Shown here: one piece after another, positions 1-6,311 of the stretch
Numbering within the stretch: position 1 is the first letter of the stretch
Layout of the letters: the number at the start of each line of letters is the position of its first letter
DNA from: JANLQX01 sp031418775
GTDB taxonomy: Bacteria; Actinomycetota; Acidimicrobiia; Acidimicrobiales; JANYDT01
Reading direction: 5' to 3'
Length of the DNA: 12,396 bases
Assembly: GCA_031418775.1 (NCBI GenBank)
Contig: JANOJN010000259.1
Coordinates: 1-12,396, forward strand
Translations under genes and position numbers: made by a program
The notes under the pieces: model-generated
The model's input: only the letters and a program-made list of their open reading frames with translations
Told to the model about the DNA's origin: nothing
Databases searched by the model: none

Positions 1-839
1 CTGACGGTGTCATCGGGCAGGGCCAGGGCCGCGGTGTGTGAGGTAGCCGCGCCGGCAGCGACCTCACTCCGTCCGGACTTGATCGCCAAGACAGGCTTCG
101 AGAGGGCCGTCTGTGGGGCGATGCGAGCAAAGGCGCGAGGGTTGCCGAAGGACTCCAGGTACAGCACGATCTGACGCGTGGCCGGGTCCTGCTCCCAGTA
201 GGTGAGCAAATCGTTGCCGCTCACATCGGCCTTGTTTCCGACCGACGCGAACGACGACACGCCGAGTCCCCGCGCCCGCAGTCCGTCGACCACCGCGATG
301 CCGATGGCTCCTGATTGCGTCATGACGGCGACCGAGCCGGCCGGGAGTTCAGCGGACGCGAACGTGGCGTTCATCCGGATGTCCGGCGCCATGTTGGCGA
401 TGCCGAGACAGTTCGGACCGACGATGCGCATCCCCGCGCTGCGGGCGAGTGCGACCACCCGACGCTGACGCTCGGCGCCCTCGGCGCCCACCTCGGCGAA
501 TCCGGCCGAGAGGATGACGAGCGCACCGACACCTGCGGCAGCGCACTCCGCGACGGCGTGCTCCACCGCATCGGCGGGGACGACGATGACGGCGAGGTCC
601 ACCGGATAGGGCGCGTCGCCGATGGCAGGAACCGCCGGAAGACCGCACACGTATTCGGCGTGAGGGTTGACCGGCAGGACCGGCCCACGGAAGTCGGAGC
701 GGACGAGGTTGGCAACGAGCTGATGCCCAGGCGTTCCCGGATGCTCCCCCGCGCCGATCACTGCGATCGACTCCGGCTCGAAGAGCCGCTTCATCGAGGC
801 GACGGTCGCCGCCCGGTCCGTGTTCGTAACGACGGTCAT
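1..839 (-). CDS. Acetyl/acyl-CoA synthetase (ADP-forming)-type protein, partial
   Basis: N-terminal ~279 residues of a protein of the ADP-forming acetyl-CoA synthetase / Pat-like family; the 3' part lies beyond the left edge. Residues ~18-130 form a Rossmann CoA-binding domain (VIGAGEHPGTPG near residue 28, then PVNPHAEYVCGLPAVP). A succinyl-CoA-ligase-like domain follows (VGPNCLGIAN, MTQSGAIG, SVGNKADVSGND, LYLESFGNPRAF). It ends in IKSGRSE...ATSHTAAL, where H268 sits at the phosphohistidine position known in this family. Such proteins interconvert acyl-CoA and acid with ATP; some carry a C-terminal GNAT domain and act as lysine acetyltransferases, and which type this is cannot be seen here. 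The start ATG overlaps the stop of the upstream ribonuclease-like gene as ATGA (836-839), so the two are probably co-transcribed and translationally coupled. Family assignment is firm, exact substrate unknown. Confidence 0.88.
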   Translation of the reverse strand, partial: MTVVTNTDRAATVASMKRLFEPESIAVIGAGEHPGTPGHQLVANLVRSDFRGPVLPVNPHAEYVCGLPAVPAIGDAPYPVDLAVIVVPADAVEHAVAECAAAGVGALVILSAGFAEVGAEGAERQRRVVALARSAGMRIVGPNCLGIANMAPDIRMNATFASAELPAGSVAVMTQSGAIGIAVVDGLRARGLGVSSFASVGNKADVSGNDLLTYWEQDPATRQIVLYLESFGNPRAFARIAPQTALSKPVLAIKSGRSEVAAGAATSHTAALALPDDTV

Positions 840-2314
840 GGTGAGACTCCTTCGGGTTTCGACGGGCGCCGACCGAGCAGTACGAGCTCGTCGTCGCTCG
901 GAACGATCGCCCGCCATCCGAGACGGTCGTGGATCGCGTCGGCCAGCGCGGCGGAGGCGCCAGGTTCACCGTGGACGACGAAGCAGGTTCGCGGCGGGCC
1001 GGGGGCTGTGGCCAACCATTCGACGAGCTCGGCCTGATCGGCATGGACGCTGAACCCCTCGAGCGGAACGATCTCCGCGCGCACGTCGATGTACTCGCCG
1101 AAGATCTTCACCTGGCGCGCCCCGGTGGCCAGTTGCCAGCCACGGGTGCCGGCCACCTGGAAGCCCGGGAGGACCACGGTGTCGCGCGAATCGGGCAGAT
1201 GGTCGACGAGGTGGTGGAGCACTCGTCCACCGGTGGCCATGCCCGATGCGGAGATGATGATCGACGGGTACCGCAGCTTTGCGATCGCCTTCGATTCCTC
1301 GACCGTCCGGCACTCGCGCAGCTGTCCGGTGTCGAACGGATCATCGGCGACGAAGGCCTCGGGCCTGATCTCCGGCCAGCGTTCGTCGATCGCCCGACGA
1401 TACGCGCGCAGAGCTTCCAGGGCCATCGGTGAGTCGACGAACACCGGGAGCTCAGGGATCGCGCCGACCCGCATCAGCTGACGAAGCTTCATGAGGAGCA
1501 CCTCGGTGCGGTCGACGGCGAAGCTCGGGATGACGATCGAGCCCCCACGTGCCGCAGTGCGCGTTACGGCGTCGGCCAGTTGCTGTGCAGAATCGTCGAC
1601 ATCGTGCAGGCGGTCACCGTAGGTGGACTCGACGAGCACGGTCTCGACCGCCACCAGCGGTTCCGGCGGGAGCAGCAGCGGATGGTGGGCCCGGCCGAGA
1701 TCGCCGCTGACCGCGATCGCCCCGAACCCGTCGACCTCGATCAGCACCCAGGACGAACCGAGGATGTGGCCGCTCCTGCGGAACGTGACGGTCACGTCGC
1801 CCGCAACCTCGACAGGCACGCCGAACGGTGTCGCCACGATCGACTCCAGGGAGCGCATCGCATCTTCTTCCGTGAAGAGCGGCTTCGCCGGATGGTGGCG
1901 GCTCGAGCCGACACGATTGGCGTGCTCGGCCTCTTCTTCCTGGAGCCGACCGGCGTCGGGCAGGACCACCGCGGCCAACGCCTGCGACCCGGGCGTCATG
2001 TGGACCGATGCACGCAGTCCGGCGCGGGTGAGTGCCGGCAGATAGCCGAGATGATCGATGTGCGCGTGCGTGACCACGACGGCGTCGAGCGACCCCACCT
2101 CAAAGGGCAGCTCTGCCCGGTTTCGCAGTCGCAGCTCCTTGTGACCCTGGAAGAGCCCGCAGTCGATCAGGACGGTCGACCCCGCCGTAGTGAGAAGGAA
2201 CTTGCTGCCGGTGACGGTTCCGACGCCGCTGAGGAACCTGAGCGACGGACGTCGGTCGGCCCGAACAGCGCTCGCGCCAACCGCGGCAACTGGCTGTGTT
2301 GCGACCGGGGTCAT
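836..2314 (-). CDS. Beta-CASP metallo-beta-lactamase-fold ribonuclease-like protein
   Basis: 492-residue metallo-hydrolase of the beta-CASP group (CPSF73/YSH1-like), expected to cut or trim RNA in the cytoplasm with two zinc ions. Visible motifs: THAHIDHLG with H83, H85, D87, H88; SGHILGS with H183; SGDLGR with D205. The beta-CASP insert has ESTYGD (E229), GSIVIPSFAVDRTE, FVDSPMALEALR and SASGMATGGRVLHHL. The closing RMMBL part has FSVHADQ (H423) and FVVHGE (H448). All expected metal ligands and beta-CASP residues are present and the length is normal. The ATG at 2314 is chosen because the N-terminal strand FLSGVGTVTGSKFLL follows shortly; the frame stays open upstream to 3040, but only antisense to a real USP gene. 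No strong Shine-Dalgarno sequence is seen. Its TGA overlaps the ATG of the acyl-CoA synthetase gene. RNA substrate is unknown; a different phosphodiesterase role cannot be excluded. Confidence 0.9.
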   Translation of the reverse strand: MTPVATQPVAAVGASAVRADRRPSLRFLSGVGTVTGSKFLLTTAGSTVLIDCGLFQGHKELRLRNRAELPFEVGSLDAVVVTHAHIDHLGYLPALTRAGLRASVHMTPGSQALAAVVLPDAGRLQEEEAEHANRVGSSRHHPAKPLFTEEDAMRSLESIVATPFGVPVEVAGDVTVTFRRSGHILGSSWVLIEVDGFGAIAVSGDLGRAHHPLLLPPEPLVAVETVLVESTYGDRLHDVDDSAQQLADAVTRTAARGGSIVIPSFAVDRTEVLLMKLRQLMRVGAIPELPVFVDSPMALEALRAYRRAIDERWPEIRPEAFVADDPFDTGQLRECRTVEESKAIAKLRYPSIIISASGMATGGRVLHHLVDHLPDSRDTVVLPGFQVAGTRGWQLATGARQVKIFGEYIDVRAEIVPLEGFSVHADQAELVEWLATAPGPPRTCFVVHGEPGASAALADAIHDRLGWRAIVPSDDELVLLGRRPSKPEGVSP

Positions 2315-2321
2315 GCCTGGA

Positions 2322-2371
2322 CACTGGCACAAGCGATGGTGCGGTGCCCCGGTCGAAGGCCGGTGCCAGTG
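2322..2371. repeat. 9-bp perfect inverted repeat in divergent promoter region
   Basis: CACTGGCAC at 2322-2330 is perfectly complementary to GTGCCAGTG at 2363-2371, with 32 bp between the arms. The left arm lies 8 bp before the ribonuclease-like gene's start and the right arm overlaps the DosR-like box by three bases. It could be a pair of operator half-sites or an RNA stem in the leader of the minus-strand operon. The match could also be chance in GC-rich DNA. Confidence 0.4.
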
Positions 2372-2388
2372 GTGACCAAAGTCCCGAC
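2369..2388. promoter_or_regulatory. DosR/DevR-box-like palindrome between divergent USP and ribonuclease operons
   Basis: The 20-mer GTGGTGACCAAAGTCCCGAC matches the mycobacterial DosR consensus TTSGGGACTWWAGTCCCSAA (quoted from memory) at 16 of 20 positions by my count. The right half is nearly perfect (AAAGTCCCGA). It lies 85 bp upstream of the USP start and 54 bp upstream of the ribonuclease-like start, so it could serve either or both promoters. A DevR-like regulator is encoded 3 kb away in this window, and USP genes are classic DosR targets. Binding itself is inference. Confidence 0.6.
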
Positions 2389-2441
2389 ATTCGGGGATGC
2401 TCGCCCCTCGCTCTCCCCCGGCGCACGCCGCAATCTGGGAG

Positions 2442-2458
2442 CTCACGCAGTGCGTGAG
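2442..2458 (+). promoter_or_regulatory. 17-bp palindrome in USP leader, just before the ribosome binding site
   Basis: CTCACGCA-G-TGCGTGAG is a perfect 8-bp inverted repeat around one central base. It ends four bases before the GAGGAGC Shine-Dalgarno region of the USP gene. As DNA it looks like a dimer operator; as RNA it would form a 7-bp stem with a 3-base loop immediately 5' of the ribosome site. Which of the two it is cannot be decided from sequence. Confidence 0.45.
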
Positions 2459-2473
2459 AACGAGAGGAGCATC

Positions 2474-2911
2474 ATGGAAACGATCGTGGTAGGTCTCGAC
2501 GGGTCGGAAGGAAGCATCGAGGCGTTGCGCTGGGCCGTCAACGAGGCCGCGTTGCGCGGAGCGAAGCTTCGTGCCGTCGCCGTGTGGGAGTACTCCTATG
2601 CGTACGGGGGCATCGAGCCGGCCTTCGTGATCCCTCCGCAGACGCTCGAGGAGGAGGCCCGGGCGACGTTGGAGGCAGCGATCGCGGCGGGCGTCCCCGA
2701 CCCCAAGGTTGCCGAGTCCATCGAACGCGTCGTGACGTCGGGCAGCCCGTCGAAGGCGATGATCGAGGAGTCCGAACATGCCGACCTCCTCGTCGTCGGC
2801 GCCCGAGGCCACGGCGGGTTCATCGGTCTGCTCCTCGGCTCCACGTCGGACCAAGTCGTGAAGCATGCGGCGTGTCCGGTCGTGGTCGTCCGCAACCCAA
2901 CCAGCCCGTGA
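2474..2911 (+). CDS. Universal stress protein, single UspA domain
   Basis: 145-residue cytoplasmic protein covering one complete Usp fold. It opens METIVVGLDGSEGS, with the conserved Asp at position 9 that contacts nucleotide in ATP-binding members. It ends with the full G-2x-G-9x-G-S motif: G109, G112, G122, S123 in VVGARGHGGFIGLLLGS, followed by CPVVVVR. It therefore belongs to the ATP-binding type, whose role is in survival under hypoxia, starvation or other stress. The ATG at 2474 has a good Shine-Dalgarno sequence (GAGAGGAGC at 2462-2470) and fits the family's N-terminus; the frame is open further upstream but without family similarity. A DosR-box-like site lies 85 bp upstream and a 17-bp palindrome sits in the leader. 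A second, tandem USP gene follows after 129 bp on the same strand. Confidence 0.95.
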   Translation: METIVVGLDGSEGSIEALRWAVNEAALRGAKLRAVAVWEYSYAYGGIEPAFVIPPQTLEEEARATLEAAIAAGVPDPKVAESIERVVTSGSPSKAMIEESEHADLLVVGARGHGGFIGLLLGSTSDQVVKHAACPVVVVRNPTSP

Positions 2912-2963
2912 CGGATCTCGGAACGATCTCCGCCGAGCCGATGACGAGACCAAAGGACGAGCA

Positions 2964-3053
2964 ATGATGATCCGTTCGGACCCCGCTCCCATGACGTTCG
3001 TCGGGTGCCTCCGCCCCGCTGAACTGGGCAGGGTGAGCACATGGAATCGATAA
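2964..3053 (+). CDS. Possible small ORF (29 aa) overlapping the start of the tandem USP gene
   Basis: A 29-codon frame, beginning MMIRSDPAPM and ending RVSTWNR, has a well-placed AAAGGA Shine-Dalgarno sequence six to seven bases before its ATG at 2964. It runs 13 bases into the next gene in another frame. No family is recognised, and there is no signal peptide or membrane segment. It might act as a leader whose translation couples to the USP gene, or be a chance frame in the 129-bp spacer. The good ribosome site is the only positive evidence. Confidence 0.25.
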   Translation: MMIRSDPAPMTFVGCLRPAELGRVSTWNR

Positions 3054-3883
3054 GCGAAACCACGTCCCCGGCAGTGGGTGTGTCCTTCGACCGGATCATC
3101 GTGCCGGTGAGCTTCTACCCGCCCAACAACCGATCGATCCGGGTGGCCGAGTATCTCGCCGCGCAGTTCGGATGCAGCATCGAGCTCACCTCGATGCTCT
3201 ATGACCGGGCCAACGAGGCCGACCGCCGACGCCTGCTCGACGAGCTCGCCTCAGGTATCCAGCACCGAACCGTTCGGGTCACCCTCGACCACGGCACCGA
3301 TCCCTCACCGTTCATCCTCGATCTGATCAACACACCGGATTCACTCGTGGTCCTGGCCGGCGGCACCACCGTGCTCGGCATCCCCGGATCGATCACCTCC
3401 GACGTGCTGCGGTTCGCATCGCGCCCGGCGATCATCGTCGGCCCCAAGGTGTCCACGGACTGGCATGGCCCGGTGAGGAACCTCGTCGTCCCTCTCGACG
3501 CATCCCATGCGGCCGAGACGGTGCTGGAGACAGCGTCGGGGTGGGCGGCAGCAACCGGGGCGACGCTCGACCTCGTCCAGGTCATCACCCCGAAGGAGGC
3601 CGCCGCGGTGAGCGAACTGGGCGAGGATGTCGAGGAGGCCGCCTACCTCGAGCAGATGAGTGATTCGCTGGAGCACACATCGTCGGCGCGCATCACGTGG
3701 GACGTGCTCCACGGCACGGCCCTTCACAAGGCCACGGTTATCTGCGACCGCGCCAAGGAGCATCCCGCCTCGATGATCTGCATGGCCACCCATGGATCGC
3801 GCCACACCCACTCGATGATCGCCTCGACGACCATGCGGGTCATTCACCATTCGACCGTACCGGTGATGGTGGTGCGCTCGTAG
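3041..3883 (+). CDS. Tandem-domain universal stress protein with degenerate nucleotide motif
   Basis: 280-residue protein with two Usp-like halves. The N-terminal half (~15-135) has FDRIIVPVSF at the start and RPAIIVGP at the end. The C-terminal half (~145-280) has RNLVVPLDASHAAETVL at the start and VPVMVVRS at the end. In the second half the ATP motif is degraded. Aligned on G252 of MATHGSRHTHSMIAST, the other two glycines are A249 and S262, and only the final T263 is kept. It may therefore belong to the non-ATP-binding class or use a different ligand. The N-terminal half also lacks the canonical glycine spacing. The ATG at 3041 follows AGGGTGAG. It lies 129 bp downstream of the single-domain USP gene on the same strand, probably in one transcript. 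It ends 39 bp from the convergent histidine kinase gene, with no clear terminator between them. Confidence 0.88.
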   Translation: MESISETTSPAVGVSFDRIIVPVSFYPPNNRSIRVAEYLAAQFGCSIELTSMLYDRANEADRRRLLDELASGIQHRTVRVTLDHGTDPSPFILDLINTPDSLVVLAGGTTVLGIPGSITSDVLRFASRPAIIVGPKVSTDWHGPVRNLVVPLDASHAAETVLETASGWAAATGATLDLVQVITPKEAAAVSELGEDVEEAAYLEQMSDSLEHTSSARITWDVLHGTALHKATVICDRAKEHPASMICMATHGSRHTHSMIASTTMRVIHHSTVPVMVVRS

Positions 3884-3922
3884 GCAACCCGGGGTGGGGC
3901 CGGCCTGGTCGACCGGACGACG

Positions 3923-5344
3923 TCATACCGAGAGCGGAAGGCTCCAGACGATCCGGGTGCCACTGCCCGGCGCGGTCAACAGTTCGCAGGTCCCGCCGAG
4001 GCTCACGGCCCGCTCCTTGAGGTTGCGGAGTCCCTGCCCGGAGACCACGCTGGTCTCCGCGAAACCGATACCGTCGTCGTTGATGTGCACCATCAGGTGA
4101 CCGTCCTCGATGTCGACCGTCAGCGCCACGGTTCGCGCTGACGCGTGCTTTGCGACGTTGGTCAACGACTCCCTCACCACCGCCACGAGATCGCCCCGGA
4201 GCCTCGGGGGCACGTGACGATCGACCTCGGGCGAGATGTCGACGAGCAACGGGCAGTCGAGAATCCGACGGGCCTCTTCGGCTGTGGTCCGGATGGAATC
4301 CGCCACGCCCATGTCGAGGACCGGTTGACGAAGGGTGAAGATCGACGTCCGCAGGTCACGGATGGCTTCGTCGATGCCGATGACGGCCCGCTCGATCCGC
4401 TCACGCACGTCGCTTCGCTCGGCCGCACCCTGCAGGCCGAGCCCCGTGGCGAACAGACGTTGGATGACGGTGTCGTGGAGGTCACGGGCAATCCGATCGT
4501 GTTCATCGGCGACTGCCACACGGGCCTGCGCATTCGACAACGTTTGGGCGGCGGCAAGGTCAGCAGTGAGGTCGTGGAACACGGCGACGAACGTCGGGCG
4601 CTCGGTCGCGGAGCCCATCCGTGCAAGCGTCAGCGCCGCCGGGTACTTCGCACCGCGTCGGTGGCGGAGCGTCACATCGATGCGACCGGGACCGATCGCT
4701 GAACGCGCCTGCAACTCGTCGATGTCGGGCTTGGCCAGCCATGTGCCGGACGCGCCGTCGGAGATGATCTCCTCGCGCGAATAGCCGACCATTTCGCAGA
4801 AGCGGTCGTTCACGAGCAACACCGAGCCGCTGGCGAGGTCGACTTCGATGAGACCGTCACCGAGCGCGTCGACGATCGTCGCCAGATGATCACGTTGGGC
4901 GCCGAGCTGCTCGATCAGACCTTGGCGCTCCGTGACATCCCGGATCACGGCCACCACGAATTCGTGGGCTTCGCCGACGACCGGCGCCAAGCTGATCTCG
5001 ACCGGGATCTCGTGGCCGTCGCGGTGCAAGGCGGTGAGAGCGAGTCCGGCACCCATCGGTCGGCTCGCCGGTTCGGCGAGGAACTGGTTCCGATCGTCGA
5101 CATGCGCCGTCTGAAGTCGCTCCGGAACGAGCAGCTCCACCGGCTGGCCGAGCAGCTCCTCGCGTCGGTAGCCGAGCATCGTTTCGGCCGTGGCGTTGGC
5201 GTGCCGGATGATCCCCGCACCGTCGCAGACGATCATTGCATCAGGCGCCTGCTCGAGCGCCTGCCAGACGATCGCCGCGCTCAGACGCGGGTCGATGCCG
5301 GCTTCGTCCGTCAGCTGTTGCGGGCCGAGTTCTGTGCTGCCCAT
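3923..5344 (-). CDS. PAS-PAS-HisKA_3 sensor histidine kinase, DevS/DosT-like output
   Basis: 473-residue cytoplasmic NarL-family sensor kinase with no membrane segment. PAS1 covers ~24-140 (ALEQAPDAMIVCDGAG, ANATAETMLGYRREELLG, HRDGHEIPVEISLAP, IRDVTER). PAS2 covers ~150-265. The HisKA_3 dimerisation domain has DRIARDLHDTVIQRLFATGL, with phospho-acceptor H290. The HATPase has an N-box ESLTNVAKHA (N396) and glycine boxes DDGIGF (~424-428) and GQGLRNL (~436-442). The H-box closely resembles mycobacterial DevS/DosT, but those sense through two heme GAF domains, while this one has two PAS domains. H81 in PAS1 falls near the FixL heme-histidine position; the FixL arginine contacting bound oxygen appears to be leucine here. 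The ATG at 5344 has a GGGGG ribosome site. It lies 142 bp downstream of the DevR-like regulator on the same strand, its obvious partner. Signal sensed is unknown. Confidence 0.93.
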   Translation of the reverse strand: MGSTELGPQQLTDEAGIDPRLSAAIVWQALEQAPDAMIVCDGAGIIRHANATAETMLGYRREELLGQPVELLVPERLQTAHVDDRNQFLAEPASRPMGAGLALTALHRDGHEIPVEISLAPVVGEAHEFVVAVIRDVTERQGLIEQLGAQRDHLATIVDALGDGLIEVDLASGSVLLVNDRFCEMVGYSREEIISDGASGTWLAKPDIDELQARSAIGPGRIDVTLRHRRGAKYPAALTLARMGSATERPTFVAVFHDLTADLAAAQTLSNAQARVAVADEHDRIARDLHDTVIQRLFATGLGLQGAAERSDVRERIERAVIGIDEAIRDLRTSIFTLRQPVLDMGVADSIRTTAEEARRILDCPLLVDISPEVDRHVPPRLRGDLVAVVRESLTNVAKHASARTVALTVDIEDGHLMVHINDDGIGFAETSVVSGQGLRNLKERAVSLGGTCELLTAPGSGTRIVWSLPLSV

Positions 5345-5404
5345 TCGTTGCCCCCGATCTGCAGCCAGACGACGACCCTAGTGGTCTGGTCGGAACGAGG
5401 CGAA

Positions 5405-5414
5405 GAGAGCTCTC
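5405..5414. repeat. 10-bp palindrome upstream of the histidine kinase
   Basis: GAGAGCTCTC is a perfect palindrome 60 bp upstream of the kinase start, within the 142-bp spacer after the response regulator. The spacer is long enough to carry a separate promoter, but I see no convincing -10/-35 pair and no DosR-like box in it. It may be chance. Confidence 0.25.
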
Positions 5415-5486
5415 GCAACAAGCGACCGACCGCGCGAACGCCGTGTCTCGAACAGGTCCATCCCGAACGATTGCCGACCCGAACGG

Positions 5487-6146
5487 TCAGTGATCCGCCT
5501 CGGCGGCCCGCTTGTCGGCAAGACGGGCCGCGAACACCGCTGCTTCCGTTCGACGCTCCATCCCGAGCTTGGCGAGAACCGACGACACGTAGTTCTTCAC
5601 GGTCTTCTCCGAGAGGAACAGCCGCTCGCCGATCTGACGGTTCGTAAGTCCTTCGGCGATCAGCGTGAGGATCTGGCGCTCCTGTGGCGAGAGCGACTCG
5701 AGTGGGTCCGGTTCGGTCTTCGGAGGAGTCCGAAGTCGGTCGAGCACCCGTGAGGTGACGGCGGGATCGAGGAGTTGCTCGCCTCGGGCGACCCGCCGGA
5801 TGGAGTCGACCAGGTCGTTGCCTCGGATCTGCTTGAGGACGTAGCCGCGGGCGCCGGCCATGATCGCCGAGAACAGGGCGTCGTCGTCGGAGAAGGCCGT
5901 GAGCATAAGGCTGGCGACGTTCGGATGGAGATCGCGGATCTCCCGGCACACTTCCACACCGTTGCCGTCCGGCAGCTGGTAGTCGAGGACGGCTACATCG
6001 GGGGAGGTGGCGGCGATGCGGTGCAGGGCCTCGTCGACACGGCCCGCCTCGCCGCACACGACCATGTCGTCCTCGGAGTTGATGAGCTCGGCCAGGCCAC
6101 GGCGAACGATCTCGTGGTCATCGAGGAGGAACACCTTGATCGTCAT
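5487..6146 (-). CDS. DevR/DosR-like NarL-family response regulator
   Basis: 219-residue transcription factor. The receiver domain spans ~1-120: acidic D9/D10, phospho-acceptor D55 in VAVLDYQLPDGNG, T83 in MLTAF, K105 in YVLKQI. A linker leads to a LuxR/GerE helix-turn-helix (~150-215) with LSPQERQILTLIAEGLTN and SEKTVKNYV...LAKLGMERRT. The recognition-helix stretch is nearly identical to what I recall of M. tuberculosis DevR, including the equivalents of its DNA-contacting Lys and Asn (here K181 and N185). Length also agrees (217 aa there). The start MTIKVFLLDDHE aligns with the DevR N-terminus; the frame stays open far upstream but only antisense to the nitroreductase. GGGAAG abuts the ATG, too close for a normal ribosome site, so a leaderless message is likely. 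The kinase lies downstream on the same strand; DosR-like boxes lie upstream. Confidence 0.95.
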   Translation of the reverse strand: MTIKVFLLDDHEIVRRGLAELINSEDDMVVCGEAGRVDEALHRIAATSPDVAVLDYQLPDGNGVEVCREIRDLHPNVASLMLTAFSDDDALFSAIMAGARGYVLKQIRGNDLVDSIRRVARGEQLLDPAVTSRVLDRLRTPPKTEPDPLESLSPQERQILTLIAEGLTNRQIGERLFLSEKTVKNYVSSVLAKLGMERRTEAAVFAARLADKRAAEADH

Positions 6147-6178
6147 CTTCCCAGTGTGGCCGGTTGCCCAAGGTCGTG

Positions 6179-6221
6179 CCGTTCCCCTTGGTCCCGACGT
6201 CACCGGGACAAAGGTCGCCTT
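6179..6221. promoter_or_regulatory. Paired DosR-box-like sites in the devR-like/nitroreductase divergent promoter
   Basis: Two imperfect 20-mers resemble the DosR consensus. That at 6202-6221 (ACCGGGACAAAGGTCGCCTT) matches 13 of 20 positions. That at 6179-6198 matches 11 of 20, with a strong half GTCGGGAC on the minus strand. Their centres are 23 bp apart. If the regulator transcript starts at its own ATG (6146), the centres fall at about -42.5 and -65.5, the spacing expected of an activator overlapping the -35 region plus an upstream helper. The facing GTCCCG...CGGGAC arms (6191-6196, 6204-6209) also make a perfect 6-bp inverted repeat. Binding and start site are inferred. Confidence 0.45.
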
Positions 6222-6299
6222 CTTGACGGGCAAGAGGCCTTGAGGCCTGACCGGGAACGGCTCCGCACGGTCGATCGGGCCTGTCCTCGTCGGAACCGA

Positions 6300-6305
6300 T
6301 ACCTT
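6300..6305 (+). promoter_or_regulatory. Leaderless-type -10 box for the nitroreductase
   Basis: TACCTT fits the actinobacterial TANNNT -10 pattern and is followed by exactly six bases before the ATG at 6312, the arrangement typical of leaderless transcripts. No Shine-Dalgarno sequence is visible before this start, which agrees. No clear -35 hexamer is seen. Confidence 0.5.
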
Positions 6306-6311
6306 GCTGAG

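Noticed and set aside
315..1037. Arg/Asp/His-rich plus-strand frame
   Set aside because: It is a typical GC-rich shadow of the acyl-CoA synthetase and ribonuclease genes on the other strand.
1580..2473. Plus-strand open frame leading into the USP gene
   Set aside because: This part is antisense to the ribonuclease-like gene. USP similarity and the ribosome site begin at 2474.
2983..3002. Possible third DosR box upstream of the tandem USP
   Set aside because: GGAC and TCCC half-matches are present, but only about 9 of 20 positions agree, which is not better than expected by chance in GC-rich DNA.
2315..3040. Upstream extension of the ribonuclease-like frame on the minus strand (would make 734 residues)
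   Set aside because: It lies antisense to the clearly real USP gene; the extra residues are Arg/His/Asp-rich shadow sequence, and the metallo-beta-lactamase fold begins only after 2314.
4145..4702. Plus-strand frame over the kinase gene
   Set aside because: It is antisense to intact HisKA_3/HATPase motifs, with no family features of its own.
5775..6311. Plus-strand open frame leading into the nitroreductase
   Set aside because: It is antisense to the DevR-like regulator and shows no nitroreductase residues; the leaderless-type promoter marks 6312.
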